The notes: a model not told the origin generated them from the letters alone. 37,321 nt of DNA from Paenibacillus bouchesdurhonensis (GCF_900155685.1 NZ_LT732548.1:3427301-3464621), one strand, 5' to 3'; shown: positions 16,561-24,132, counted from the first letter of the stretch. Program-made: numbers and translations.

Positions 16561-16728
16561 CTAGCATTTTACGCATGAGTGTGAGATTTCGCAGCCTTTT
16601 GTAAAACACATCAGAACACCTGTGATGCATCCTGGAGTGCAAAGACTTTTACTTGTAATTTGTGGCTCGACTTTACTAACTGATGTTTTAATTTGAACAT
16701 CCAATTCAAAATCATCCAGTTTGGCCAT
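16561..16728 (-). CDS. lanA: Class I lanthipeptide precursor, nisin/geobacillin-like
   Basis: This 55-codon gene encodes a 23-residue leader and a 32-residue core. The leader starts MAKLDDFELDV, with the FELD form of the FNLD box that LanB and LanC recognise, and ends VEPQ, like subtilin's Pro-Gln site. The core begins ITSKSLCTPGCITGVLMC, carrying the SxxxC-TPGC lipid II-binding rings of nisin. It has six Cys (7, 11, 18, 23, 29, 32) and eight Ser/Thr. Pairing six leaves Thr2 and Ser5 to become Dhb2 and Dha5, as in nisin. Likely rings are 3-7, 8-11, 13-18, 20-23, 26-29 and 28-32; the last two are inferred. ATG 16728 follows AAAGGAGGAAGTTAA. From memory the nearest known peptide is geobacillin I; the last 14 residues differ. 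Confidence 0.96.
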   Translation of the reverse strand: MAKLDDFELDVQIKTSVSKVEPQITSKSLCTPGCITGVLMCFTKGCEISHSCVKC

Positions 16729-16762
16729 TTAACTTCCTCCTTTCTATTTTTTATATATTTGC

Positions 16763-16818
16763 ATTGTACAATCCAGGATTCTAATCCTTAGATCTTCCAA
16801 TGAAATATCAAACTAATA
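16763..16818 (-). promoter_or_regulatory. lanA promoter and candidate LanR operator
   Basis: On the minus strand TACAAT (16768-16763) is a good -10, about 35 bases before the lanA ATG, and resembles the TACAAT of the nisA promoter. No consensus -35 is visible, as expected for an activator-dependent promoter. Just upstream lies the dyad AGGATT-CT-AATCCT (16788-16775). Farther upstream is a TTGAT-6 nt-TTGGA direct repeat with 11-base periodicity, similar to the paired pentamers bound by SpaR. Which element LanR uses is not established. Confidence 0.55.
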
Positions 16819-16918
16819 AAAGGATTCTGTTAATCTTCTAACTAACTAAATAATAGAATACAATTCTAAGGATTTTATAATTTTTCTACAAAAATCATTT
16901 AAAGGAATTATTTTATAA

Positions 16919-17740
16919 TTAATCCTGGTAATTCATTTTACTCCAACGAATTGACAAAGTTAAGATAAGCGCTACTGATAGCAGGAGAATATAGAAGAGA
17001 CTCAGTAATGGCTCATGTCCAGTAATGATGTCATAAATAAAGGTAAGGGCACTAAACAGAAAATCAAGCAGGAAAGCAGACAGATACATCCCAGCTATGA
17101 GTACAGCAATATCCGCCACTACAGCTACTGCGGTGTTTTTTATACAGGTTGAAATAAGACTAAAAATAAAGGAAATCAATAAAATCTTAGCGAAATAGAT
17201 AAGATAATAAAGCAGATTAAATCTTAAGCTTTGCATGGCCGTCAAGGTGGATTGGTTGGAAACTAAAGTAGTCGAATCCACACTAGGCATAAAGATAAAA
17301 GCCGAAACCTGGCTAACAATAAAAATAACGAAAATAAAAAATAAATTACATAAAACAAGTACCGCTAACTTGCCGAGCAGTAATCTTCCCCCGCTAATAG
17401 GCCGGGTAAGCACCATCCTGAGACTGCCTGAAGCCCGATCATCTCCGATTAAAAGTGATGAAATAACCGGCAGAACAATGAATACAAGGAAAATATCCAA
17501 ATTGCTCAATACAGCATGGGGTAACGTCAGCCTATCTGCATTTTGCAATATTGGCCCTTCATTTGATTGATAATTTATCGCTGCCAGCATAGATTTAGCC
17601 AACATAGAGTCGCCTTCTTGATTTACTGCTGAGAACCCCAGCGATAGAAGCAGTGTTGATATCACAATGAGTATCGTGAATATATAAAAGGTTTTTCGAT
17701 GAAGAAATCGGTATAATTCACTTTGGAATATCCCGCTCAT
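16919..17740 (-). CDS. lanG: Lantibiotic immunity ABC permease (LanG)
   Basis: The 273-residue protein has about six hydrophobic helices with an N-terminal MSGIFQSELYRFLHRKTFYI, and belongs to the ABC-2 permease type. The loop DDRASGSLRMVLTRPISGGR after helix 2 is the usual coupling region of these permeases. With LanE and LanF it forms a transporter that expels the producer's own lantibiotic from the membrane. It starts 24 bases after lanE with GGGGGG as a ribosome binding site, and ends 190 bases before lanA. LanE and LanG cannot be told apart by sequence alone; the assignment follows the F-E-G order. Confidence 0.86.
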   Translation of the reverse strand: MSGIFQSELYRFLHRKTFYIFTILIVISTLLLSLGFSAVNQEGDSMLAKSMLAAINYQSNEGPILQNADRLTLPHAVLSNLDIFLVFIVLPVISSLLIGDDRASGSLRMVLTRPISGGRLLLGKLAVLVLCNLFFIFVIFIVSQVSAFIFMPSVDSTTLVSNQSTLTAMQSLRFNLLYYLIYFAKILLISFIFSLISTCIKNTAVAVVADIAVLIAGMYLSAFLLDFLFSALTFIYDIITGHEPLLSLFYILLLSVALILTLSIRWSKMNYQD

Positions 17741-17764
17741 AGGTTTCCCCCCACTTTCTAGTCC

Positions 17765-18598
17765 TTAATCTGTATAATCGCTAACTCGTTCATGCCAAAA
17801 TGCAAGAACGTTAAATACTATCAAATAGATCGCGAAAACAATCGCAATGTCTTTCGTCAGCCCTTGGATTCCACCCAAAACCGAGGCAATGCCTGTAAAT
17901 TGAATTTGAACAATCGAAGCATATAAAAGCACATCAATTCGCAGAATGCCGAGCTCGTAGAGAATACTAATCACTTGCGTGTAAATCATACTAATAATCA
18001 AAATTCCAATTCCGATCCCTGCAGTGATTATTTTATTCTTGGCTAAGATGCTAACCCAGGTCATCAGGGACAACATGCCGAGAACAGATAGAAAAGCCAA
18101 GCCATAATATTTTATGGTATAACTAAGTGCAGACAAGCCCCGAATAGGAACATAACTGAAAAAGGTATACGCGTAATCAACCTTTGGCATCAATAAATAG
18201 CCTGCAATCCAGGACAATCCCAAGCATTCCACGAACAATATAAAAAATACGATGGCTAGCAGCAGCATTTTGCTGGCTAATACCTTCCACATGGTGTAGC
18301 CCCTAGCGATCACTTGCCTTAACTCGCCCGATCTTCGCTCCTCTGTAATTACAATGGCTGTATAAAAAATTACCAGTCCATTAAAAACCAGCATTAACTG
18401 CTCTTGAATAACCAGGTAAGGAAAACTTATTTGCGAAGCAAAGCTGGGATCCTCAGGCGCTATTGCTGAAAGTGTAATATTGTTTTTCGATAGGTATAAA
18501 TAAGATAGAGCTATAAGAAATGGAACAGCCAGGAAGGACAGCCACATGACCTTCCTGCGAAAAAATTTATACCCTTCATACTTTAATAAGGCCAACAA
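17765..18598 (-). CDS. lanE: Lantibiotic immunity ABC permease (LanE)
   Basis: The 277-residue ABC-2-type permease has roughly six membrane helices and starts MLALLKYEGYKFFRRKVMWL. The coupling-loop motif TEERRSGELRQVIARGYTMW lies after helix 2. The start is TTG 18598 with GGAGG 8 bases upstream, inside the end of lanF. The two genes are separated by a single base, indicating coupled translation. Together with LanF and LanG it would form the self-protection transporter. Confidence 0.87.
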   Translation of the reverse strand: MLALLKYEGYKFFRRKVMWLSFLAVPFLIALSYLYLSKNNITLSAIAPEDPSFASQISFPYLVIQEQLMLVFNGLVIFYTAIVITEERRSGELRQVIARGYTMWKVLASKMLLLAIVFFILFVECLGLSWIAGYLLMPKVDYAYTFFSYVPIRGLSALSYTIKYYGLAFLSVLGMLSLMTWVSILAKNKIITAGIGIGILIISMIYTQVISILYELGILRIDVLLYASIVQIQFTGIASVLGGIQGLTKDIAIVFAIYLIVFNVLAFWHERVSDYTD

Positions 18599-18599
18599 T

Positions 18600-19331
18600 T
18601 TATTGTCCTCCGAACATCAATTGAAGAAAAGCATCCTCTAAGTGCTCGGTGCCTCCTTCGATCAGAATACTCTCCTTGCTGCCTTGCTTCACGATTTTGC
18701 CCTCTTGGATTACGATGAAGTGATCACATATTTTCTCCAATTCTCCAAGAAGGTGGCTTGACACAAATATCGTTACTCCCCGTTCGCGATTTAATTTTAA
18801 AATGATGTCTCTAATCTCTTTGATTCCCATCGGGTCAAGTCCATTGGTCGGTTCATCTAAGATCAACAAATCGGGATGATTGAGCAGGGCCTGCGCAATG
18901 CCTAATCGCTGCTTCATCCCTAGGGAATAGCCTTTTACTTTATGATGCTCCCGGCCAGTCAAACCAACCAGTTCAAGCACCTCTGCAATTCTCTTTTTTC
19001 TCTCCTGTTTACTCATGGAGCTGTCCAGCATGGCAAGTGCATATAAGTTTTGGTATCCAGTCATGTATAGCGAGAACACCGGGGTTTCTACCATCGCGCC
19101 AACCTCTCTTAACGCTTCCGTCTTATTCGATATTGGGACTCTATTCAGCTTAACGTCACCCTGAAACGATATCAGACCTGTCAAAATACGAATTAAAGTT
19201 GTTTTCCCCGCTCCGTTCGGGCCAATAAATCCGGTAATACTAAATTTTGGCACATTGAAGCTGACCGCATCCAGCACCCGCCTTCTTGATAGAACCTTAC
19301 TAACATTGTTAACTTCAATTAAATGAGTCAT
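18600..19331 (-). CDS. lanF: Lantibiotic immunity ABC ATPase (LanF)
   Basis: This 243-residue ATPase powers LanEG. It shows Walker A GPNGAGKTT (37-45), signature YSLGMKQRLG (135-144) and Walker B LLILDEPTNGLDP (155-167). At the Q-loop position it has Glu82 (AMVETPVF), the E-loop reported as characteristic of LanF immunity ATPases, which separates it from general drug transporters. The second ATG (19331) is favoured: AAGGAAG lies 8 bases before it, while the ATG at 19337 is too close. lanF is the first gene of the lanFEG unit and follows the trmD terminator. Confidence 0.9.
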   Translation of the reverse strand: MTHLIEVNNVSKVLSRRRVLDAVSFNVPKFSITGFIGPNGAGKTTLIRILTGLISFQGDVKLNRVPISNKTEALREVGAMVETPVFSLYMTGYQNLYALAMLDSSMSKQERKKRIAEVLELVGLTGREHHKVKGYSLGMKQRLGIAQALLNHPDLLILDEPTNGLDPMGIKEIRDIILKLNRERGVTIFVSSHLLGELEKICDHFIVIQEGKIVKQGSKESILIEGGTEHLEDAFLQLMFGGQ

Positions 19332-19350
19332 CCACATCGCTTCCTTTCTT

Positions 19351-19383
19351 TAAAACATAATAAACAGCAAATATCATGTTTTA
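19351..19383. promoter_or_regulatory. Dyad operator candidate upstream of lanF
   Basis: TAAAACATAATA (19351-19362) and TATCATGTTTTA (19372-19383) form an 11-of-12 inverted repeat with a 9-base gap, 20 bases before the lanF ATG. It occupies the region where the lanFEG promoter must lie. It could be a regulator site; no clear -35/-10 pair was found. Confidence 0.4.
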
Positions 19384-19385
19384 AT

Positions 19386-19414
19386 AAAAAAAACGCCATT
19401 TAGGCGTTTTTTTA
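19386..19414. terminator. Bidirectional terminator after trmD
   Basis: The stem AAAAACGCC/GGCGTTTTT with loop ATTTA is flanked by A and T runs, so it works on both strands. It lies about 60 bases beyond the trmD stop and cleanly ends the housekeeping operon before the lantibiotic genes. Confidence 0.92.
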
Positions 19415-19476
19415 ATCAAGACTTTGACTCACTTCAATATTCAGCTTGTAATTAAAAATTCTTCGTTTAAATCATC

Positions 19477-20226
19477 TTACTCTCCTTGCTCTGCCTGAAT
19501 CTCCTGCAGCCATTTGCGATCCTTCGGAGTGAGCTCGATATGCTCCAGCAAATCAGGACGGCGCAGCCACGTTCTGCGCAGCGCCTCCTTGCGCCGCCAG
19601 TCCGCTACATTCGCATGATGCCCACTGAGCAGGATATCCGGCACCTTCCAACCCCTAAACTCCACTGGGCGGGTGTAATGCGGGTACTCCAGCAATCCCG
19701 TACTGAAGGAGTCGCTAATGGCACTGGTCTCATTCCCAAGCACGCCAGGCAGCAAACGAACGACACTATCGATCACGACCATCGCCGGAAGCTCCCCGCC
19801 CGTCAGCACGTAATCGCCGATCGACAGCTCATCCGTGACAAGATGTTCCCTGATTCGCTCGTCATACCCCTCATAATGGCCGCATATGAAGATCAGATGC
19901 TCCTCCTTGGCCAGTTCCTCCGCTTTGCGCTGCGAGAAGCTTTCGCCTTGCGGACACATCAGGATAATACGCGGGGCTGGCGCATTGGCAGGCTGGACAG
20001 ATAACAGATCCTCGACCGCTCGAAAGATCGGGTCAGGCTTGAGCACCATCCCCCCACCACCGCCGTACGGCGTATCGTCTACTGTACCGTGTTTGTTTCC
20101 GGCATAGTCCCGAAAATTAACCGGCTTTAGCGATACGATCCCCTTATCTTGAGCCTTGCCAAGAATACTCGTTCCAAACACGCCTGAGAACATCTCCGGA
20201 AATAGAGTTAATACATCTACTTTCAT
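19477..20226 (-). CDS. trmD: tRNA (guanine-N1-)-methyltransferase
   Basis: TrmD methylates G37 next to the anticodon and so prevents +1 frameshifting. The 249-residue SPOUT protein starts [15 protein letters not shown] and has the trefoil-knot and S-adenosylmethionine motifs [12 protein letters not shown] and [16 protein letters not shown], with the C-terminal RNA-binding domain including [11 protein letters not shown]. It begins 2 bases after the rimM stop. It is normally followed by rplS; here the next downstream genes are lanFEG. One clear target of TrmD is tRNA-Pro(GGG), and the window contains such a tRNA; this is a curiosity, not evidence of linkage. Confidence 0.97.
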   Translation of the reverse strand: MKVDVLTLFPEMFSGVFGTSILGKAQDKGIVSLKPVNFRDYAGNKHGTVDDTPYGGGGGMVLKPDPIFRAVEDLLSVQPANAPAPRIILMCPQGESFSQRKAEELAKEEHLIFICGHYEGYDERIREHLVTDELSIGDYVLTGGELPAMVVIDSVVRLLPGVLGNETSAISDSFSTGLLEYPHYTRPVEFRGWKVPDILLSGHHANVADWRRKEALRRTWLRRPDLLEHIELTPKDRKWLQEIQAEQGE

Positions 20227-20228
20227 CC

Positions 20229-20747
20229 TTATAGCAGCCCTTCCATCAAATGAACTTTGACGATCTTGGCCTCCACGTCGACATCAAGGACAACTTCGTC
20301 AATAACAGGGAGCAAAAGCTGCTTGCGGCTAGGCATTTTAACCACCCAAACATCGTTGGCGCCAGGGCGAAGTATTTCCTCGATCACACCAAGCTCTTTT
20401 CCTTCTTCATCGATGACGCGGCAGCCGATAATTTCATAGAAGTAATATTCATTATCCGGCAGCCCGACGGATGCACCTTTGCTGACTTTGATATCGAAGC
20501 CCTTGTACTTCTCGACCTCATTAATATTGTCATAGCCTGCGAATCGTACAATGAACATCCCTTTGTTCGGGCGCGCAGAAGCTACAGTCACTTCAAGTTG
20601 CTCGCCGGTTTCAGGGTGAACGATAATCAGCTTGCTCTTCGGAGCGAAGCGCACCTCCGGGAAATCCGTACTCGATAACACCTTTAATTCTCCACGTATG
20701 CCGTGCGTATTTACAATTTTGCCAACAGACAGCAATGAATCCGACAT
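20229..20747 (-). CDS. rimM: 16S rRNA processing / 30S maturation protein RimM
   Basis: RimM helps mature the 30S head domain and binds S19. The 172-residue protein has the N-terminal beta-barrel ([20 protein letters not shown]) and a C-terminal PRC barrel ([20 protein letters not shown]). ATG 20747 has AAGGAGG at a short, standard spacing; a longer frame to 20774 lacks one. A hairpin terminator candidate precedes the gene, and the ylqD gene that usually lies between khpA and rimM in Bacillus is absent. Confidence 0.96.
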   Translation of the reverse strand: MSDSLLSVGKIVNTHGIRGELKVLSSTDFPEVRFAPKSKLIIVHPETGEQLEVTVASARPNKGMFIVRFAGYDNINEVEKYKGFDIKVSKGASVGLPDNEYYFYEIIGCRVIDEEGKELGVIEEILRPGANDVWVVKMPSRKQLLLPVIDEVVLDVDVEAKIVKVHLMEGLL

Positions 20748-20823
20748 AACTTCCTCCTTGAAAAAAATCATCACTCGCAGAACTGTGTTCCATCTCCCGC
20801 TTCAGCTTCAGCATGTACGAAAA

Positions 20824-20849
20824 AGGGCTAGGACAGTCATCCTAACCCT
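20824..20849 (-). terminator. Hairpin between khpA and rimM
   Basis: On the minus strand AGGGTTAGGA pairs with TCCTAGCCCT (one G-T pair) around a 6-base loop and is followed by TTTTCG. It lies 13 bases past the khpA stop and looks like an intrinsic terminator or attenuator, splitting the rpsP-khpA and rimM-trmD parts of the operon. Confidence 0.75.
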
Positions 20850-20862
20850 CTTTCGTATATTT

Positions 20863-21093
20863 TTAAGATATGATATCAACGGTGACCCGCTTATCCATCT
20901 TAACGGCTGCCGATGCTACAACCGTGCGGAGCGCCTTAGCGATTCTTCCCTGCTTGCCAATCACTTTCCCCACATCATCAGGATGCACGGACAGCTCATA
21001 CACAATCAGGTGTTCTTTCTCCACGACCTCCACACGAACATCGTCCGGATGATCAACAAGAGCCTTCGCAATAACGCCGACTAATTGTTCCAT
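20863..21093 (-). CDS. khpA: KH-domain RNA-binding protein KhpA (YlqC)
   Basis: The 76-residue protein is a single KH domain with the RNA-binding loop VIGKQGRIAKAL (GKQG). In Gram-positive bacteria KhpA pairs with KhpB/Jag and influences cell size and RNA stability. The start MEQLVGVIAKALVDHPDDV is typical. It follows rpsP by 23 bases with GGAGGG before the ATG, the conserved neighbour order in Firmicutes. Confidence 0.94.
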   Translation of the reverse strand: MEQLVGVIAKALVDHPDDVRVEVVEKEHLIVYELSVHPDDVGKVIGKQGRIAKALRTVVASAAVKMDKRVTVDIIS

Positions 21094-21116
21094 AAAGGGA
21101 CCCTCCGAATCAGCAA

Positions 21117-21389
21117 TTATTTTTGCTGCTTAAGCTCATGAAATTTCTTCATTACGCCTGCTTTGCTAAGCAAGTTGCGAACAGTATCAGATGCTTGCGC
21201 ACCGTTCTGAAGCCAGTTCAACGCTTTCTCTTCGTCAATGTTTACTACTGCCGGCTCAGCGACCGGGTTGTAGTAACCAATTTCCTCGATAAAACGGCCG
21301 TCACGCGGGGAACGGGAATCCGAAACCACGATACGGTAAAAAGGAGCTTTATGAGCACCCATGCGTTTCAAACGAATACGAGCTGCCAC
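21117..21389 (-). CDS. rpsP: 30S ribosomal protein S16
   Basis: S16 is an early assembly protein of the 30S subunit. The frame contains the family pattern [20 protein letters not shown] and [18 protein letters not shown], with 90 residues, the usual length. The start is GTG 21389 because GAAGGAGGTG lies just before it and the protein then aligns with other S16 N-termini; a longer frame upstream is not supported. It sits 46 bases downstream of ffh. Confidence 0.97.
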   Translation of the reverse strand: MAARIRLKRMGAHKAPFYRIVVSDSRSPRDGRFIEEIGYYNPVAEPAVVNIDEEKALNWLQNGAQASDTVRNLLSKAGVMKKFHELKQQK

Positions 21390-21435
21390 GAAATTCACCT
21401 CCTTCAAAGAATGAACGATTAAATATCATACTGGC

Positions 21436-22815
21436 TTATCGGAAAGGAAATCTCATCCCTTTGCCTGCTTTGCCCTGCATTTGCTTCATCAACTTGGAGC
21501 CCTTGCCCTTCGGCCCCATCATATCGGAGAATTGCTTCATCATCCGGCGCATTTCATCAAACTGCTTAATCAGCCGGTTCACATCGGCAAGCGTCGTACC
21601 GCTTCCTGCGGCGATCCGTTTGCGTCTGCTGTGGTTGATCATATCCGGATTCTGCTTCTCTTCTTTGGTCATAGAGTGGACGATTGCCTCAACGCGGCCC
21701 ATCTGCTTCTCATCGACCTTGATATCCTTCATCTGCTTCATCTTGCCCATGCCTGGGATCATATCCATGATCTGATCAATTGGGCCTAGCTTCTTCACTT
21801 GATCCATTTGCTCCAGGAAATCATCAAACGTAAATTCCGCATTGCGCATTTTGCGTTCCATTTCCTTCGCTTTGTCGGCATCGATATTCGATTGCGCCTT
21901 CTCAATGAGAGACAGCATATCGCCCATGCCTAGAATTCGCGAAGCCATCCGCTCTGGATGGAACGGCTCAAGCGCGTCGATCTTCTCCCCGAGCGCTGCG
22001 AATTTGATCGGGCAGCCGGTAACCGCCTTGACGGACAACGCCGCACCGCCGCGAGTATCGCCGTCCAGCTTGGTCAGCACGACCCCCGTCAACTGGAGCT
22101 GCTGATTGAAGCTCTCAGCCACGTTGACGGCATCTTGCCCCGTCATCGCATCGACGACAAGCAGCACTTCATCCGGCTGCGTTATTTCATGAATCTGACG
22201 AAGCTCCTCCATCAGTTCTTCGTCAACATGCAGCCGTCCCGCGGTGTCAATCAGCAAGTAATCGTTGCCGTTATCCTTCGCATGCTGCAAGGCCTGTCTG
22301 GCAATCTCCACGGGGCTGTTTCCCTCGGGAAGCGAGAATACGGGAACCTTGATCTGCTCGCCAAGCACCTGAAGCTGCTTAATAGCCGCTGGACGATAAA
22401 TATCTCCCGCCACAAGCAAAGGACGGTGATTCCCCTTCAATAACAGCTTGGCCAGCTTCGCAGAAGTCGTTGTCTTACCCGCACCTTGCAGACCCGCCAT
22501 CATGACGACGGTCGGCGGTCGATTGCTCTTCGCCAGCTTGGCTTGGCTGCCGCCCATCAGATCTGTCAACTCTTTGTTAACAATATCTATAATGACCATG
22601 CCCGGCGTGAAGCTGTCCATCACTTCCTTGCCGACGGCCTTCTCCTTTACCTTGGAGATAAATTCCTTGACCACTTTGAAGTTGACGTCCGCTTCGAGCA
22701 ATGCGAGCCGCACTTCTCTCATAGCTTCGTTTACATCGTCCTCCGACACCTTGCCTTTGCCGCGCAACTTACTGAATACGCCCTGCAATCGGCTCGTTAA
22801 ACCTTCAAAAGCCAT
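21436..22815 (-). CDS. ffh: Signal recognition particle protein Ffh
   Basis: Ffh is the GTPase subunit of SRP that delivers nascent membrane proteins to FtsY and SecYEG. The 459-residue protein has the N domain, the G domain with P-loop GLQGAGKTTTSAKLA, DTAGRL and TKLDGD, and a Met-rich C-terminal M domain (FDEMRRMMKQFSDMMG) that binds 4.5S RNA and signal peptides. GGAGGTG precedes the ATG at a 6-base spacing. The order ylxM-ffh-rpsP is conserved. Confidence 0.98.
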   Translation of the reverse strand: MAFEGLTSRLQGVFSKLRGKGKVSEDDVNEAMREVRLALLEADVNFKVVKEFISKVKEKAVGKEVMDSFTPGMVIIDIVNKELTDLMGGSQAKLAKSNRPPTVVMMAGLQGAGKTTTSAKLAKLLLKGNHRPLLVAGDIYRPAAIKQLQVLGEQIKVPVFSLPEGNSPVEIARQALQHAKDNGNDYLLIDTAGRLHVDEELMEELRQIHEITQPDEVLLVVDAMTGQDAVNVAESFNQQLQLTGVVLTKLDGDTRGGAALSVKAVTGCPIKFAALGEKIDALEPFHPERMASRILGMGDMLSLIEKAQSNIDADKAKEMERKMRNAEFTFDDFLEQMDQVKKLGPIDQIMDMIPGMGKMKQMKDIKVDEKQMGRVEAIVHSMTKEEKQNPDMINHSRRKRIAAGSGTTLADVNRLIKQFDEMRRMMKQFSDMMGPKGKGSKLMKQMQGKAGKGMRFPFR

Positions 22816-22877
22816 CTTCGGTCACCTCCGCTTCAAGGGTTATATACTATGAATCCCTCATAAATCATTCTTCCTAT

Positions 22878-23231
22878 TTATAATTGCTCAGCTTGGTCGA
22901 GCAGGCTCCTTGCTCTCTCCTTATGTACGGCGGACAACTCACTATCTGCAATCAGTTCCCCAAGCCGAACAAGCACCGTACTGAGCTCTTCATGCTTATG
23001 AAGCAGCCCCAGCTTCTCCTCGTATACCTCAAGCATTCCTTCTGCCCGTTTGATATGCTCATAAACGGCCTGTCTGCTGATTCCAAACTCGGCTGCAATT
23101 TCGCCAAGCGAGAAATCATCATGGAAATAATATTTAAGGAACGTCTGCTGCTTCTCTGTAAGCAGCGTCTCATAGAAATCAAACAAAAGGTTGATCCGAT
23201 TCGTCTTCTCAAGCCTATTCTCCTGACTCAT
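22878..23231 (-). CDS. ylxM: SRP-associated helix-turn-helix protein YlxM
   Basis: The 117-residue protein has a sigma-70 region 4-like helix-turn-helix ([20 protein letters not shown]) and matches the YlxM/p13 family, which is encoded next to ffh and has been reported to associate with SRP components. ATG 23231 follows GGAGGGAG; a longer open frame to 23315 is not needed. It precedes ffh by 62 bases. Confidence 0.94.
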   Translation of the reverse strand: MSQENRLEKTNRINLLFDFYETLLTEKQQTFLKYYFHDDFSLGEIAAEFGISRQAVYEHIKRAEGMLEVYEEKLGLLHKHEELSTVLVRLGELIADSELSAVHKERARSLLDQAEQL

Positions 23232-23375
23232 ATGGGCACTCCCTCCGTCAAGGAAAAACACTTTACAGCGCGCATCAACGTTCTTTATCATACCTAATGG
23301 AAAGTAGGATGTCAAGTAGTTTCCCTTAACATATCATCGACAGCTTTTCTTCAAAAATTTCTGCCTGCAAATGAA

Positions 23376-23412
23376 CAAGGGCCGCATGTCATTCAAACGG
23401 ACAGCGGCCTTG
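23376..23412 (-). terminator. Hairpin between trhA and ylxM
   Basis: The arms CAAGGCCGC and GCGGCCCTTG, extended by TGTC/GACA with small bulges, form a strong stem about 32 bases after the trhA stop. The following bases (TTCATTTG) are only moderately T-rich, so it may be a partial terminator. Confidence 0.55.
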
Positions 23413-23443
23413 TCATATTCAAATTACAGGCAATATTTAGACC

Positions 23444-24091
23444 TTACCACTTAGGCAGCAGATACAACAAAATGGCGAAGAAATGCGTGACACTGCCTGC
23501 GAGTACGAACAAATGCCAAATCGCATGATGGTAAGGAAAAGCCCGCCATACATAAAACACTGTGCCTAGCGAATAAAGAATACCGCCAGCTACGAGCAAT
23601 GCTATGCCCTGGAAAGGAACCGCAGCCGTCAGCGGCCCCCACGCAATAACAATCAGCCAGCCCATGATCAAATAGAAGAACGTGGACATGAACAAGAATC
23701 GTTTGACAAAGAATGCTTTGAACAGTACACCGAGCAAGGCGATTCCCCAAATGACCCCGAATAGGCTCCAGCCAAGCGGGCCGCGGATCGCGACAAGTAG
23801 GAATGGAGTATACGTGCCGGCGATATAAAGGTAAATGGAGGAGTGATCGAAAATTTCGAACAAATCCTTCACTTTGCCTTCTTTAAAACTGTGAACGAGA
23901 GTGGAGCAAACATACAACAGAAGCATGCTGACCCCATAAATTGTAAAGCTGACTACGTGCCAGGCCGTCCCCTTCAAGCTGGAAAAAACAATGAGCAGAA
24001 CAAGCGCCGCTACACTTAGTACAGTTCCAATCCCATGGGTAATGGCATTGGCGATTTCTTCCCTGCGCGGATAAGTATGCGTATTTGCCAT
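23444..24091 (-). CDS. trhA: TrhA/hemolysin III family membrane protein
   Basis: The 215-residue protein has seven predicted membrane helices and the PAQR/HlyIII signature: REEIANAITHGIG at the N-terminus, STLVHSF, FDHSSIYLYIAGTYTPF in the middle and HHAIWHLFVLAGSVTHF near the end, which provide the metal-site Asp and His residues. Members influence membrane fluidity or energetics in Bacillus; the old name hemolysin III does not prove a haemolytic role. It starts 41 bases after ftsY with GGAGGCGATACAGT before the ATG. This gene is not part of the usual ftsY-ylxM-ffh string. Confidence 0.9.
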   Translation of the reverse strand: MANTHTYPRREEIANAITHGIGTVLSVAALVLLIVFSSLKGTAWHVVSFTIYGVSMLLLYVCSTLVHSFKEGKVKDLFEIFDHSSIYLYIAGTYTPFLLVAIRGPLGWSLFGVIWGIALLGVLFKAFFVKRFLFMSTFFYLIMGWLIVIAWGPLTAAVPFQGIALLVAGGILYSLGTVFYVWRAFPYHHAIWHLFVLAGSVTHFFAILLYLLPKW

Positions 24092-24132
24092 ACTGTATCG
24101 CCTCCTAGATTTTTGGTATGCTTCTCTCTAAA

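Noticed and set aside
16729..16918. Second lanA copy in the lanG-lanA gap
   Set aside because: No open frame with a ribosome binding site or a Cys-rich end was found; the gap is AT-rich regulatory DNA.
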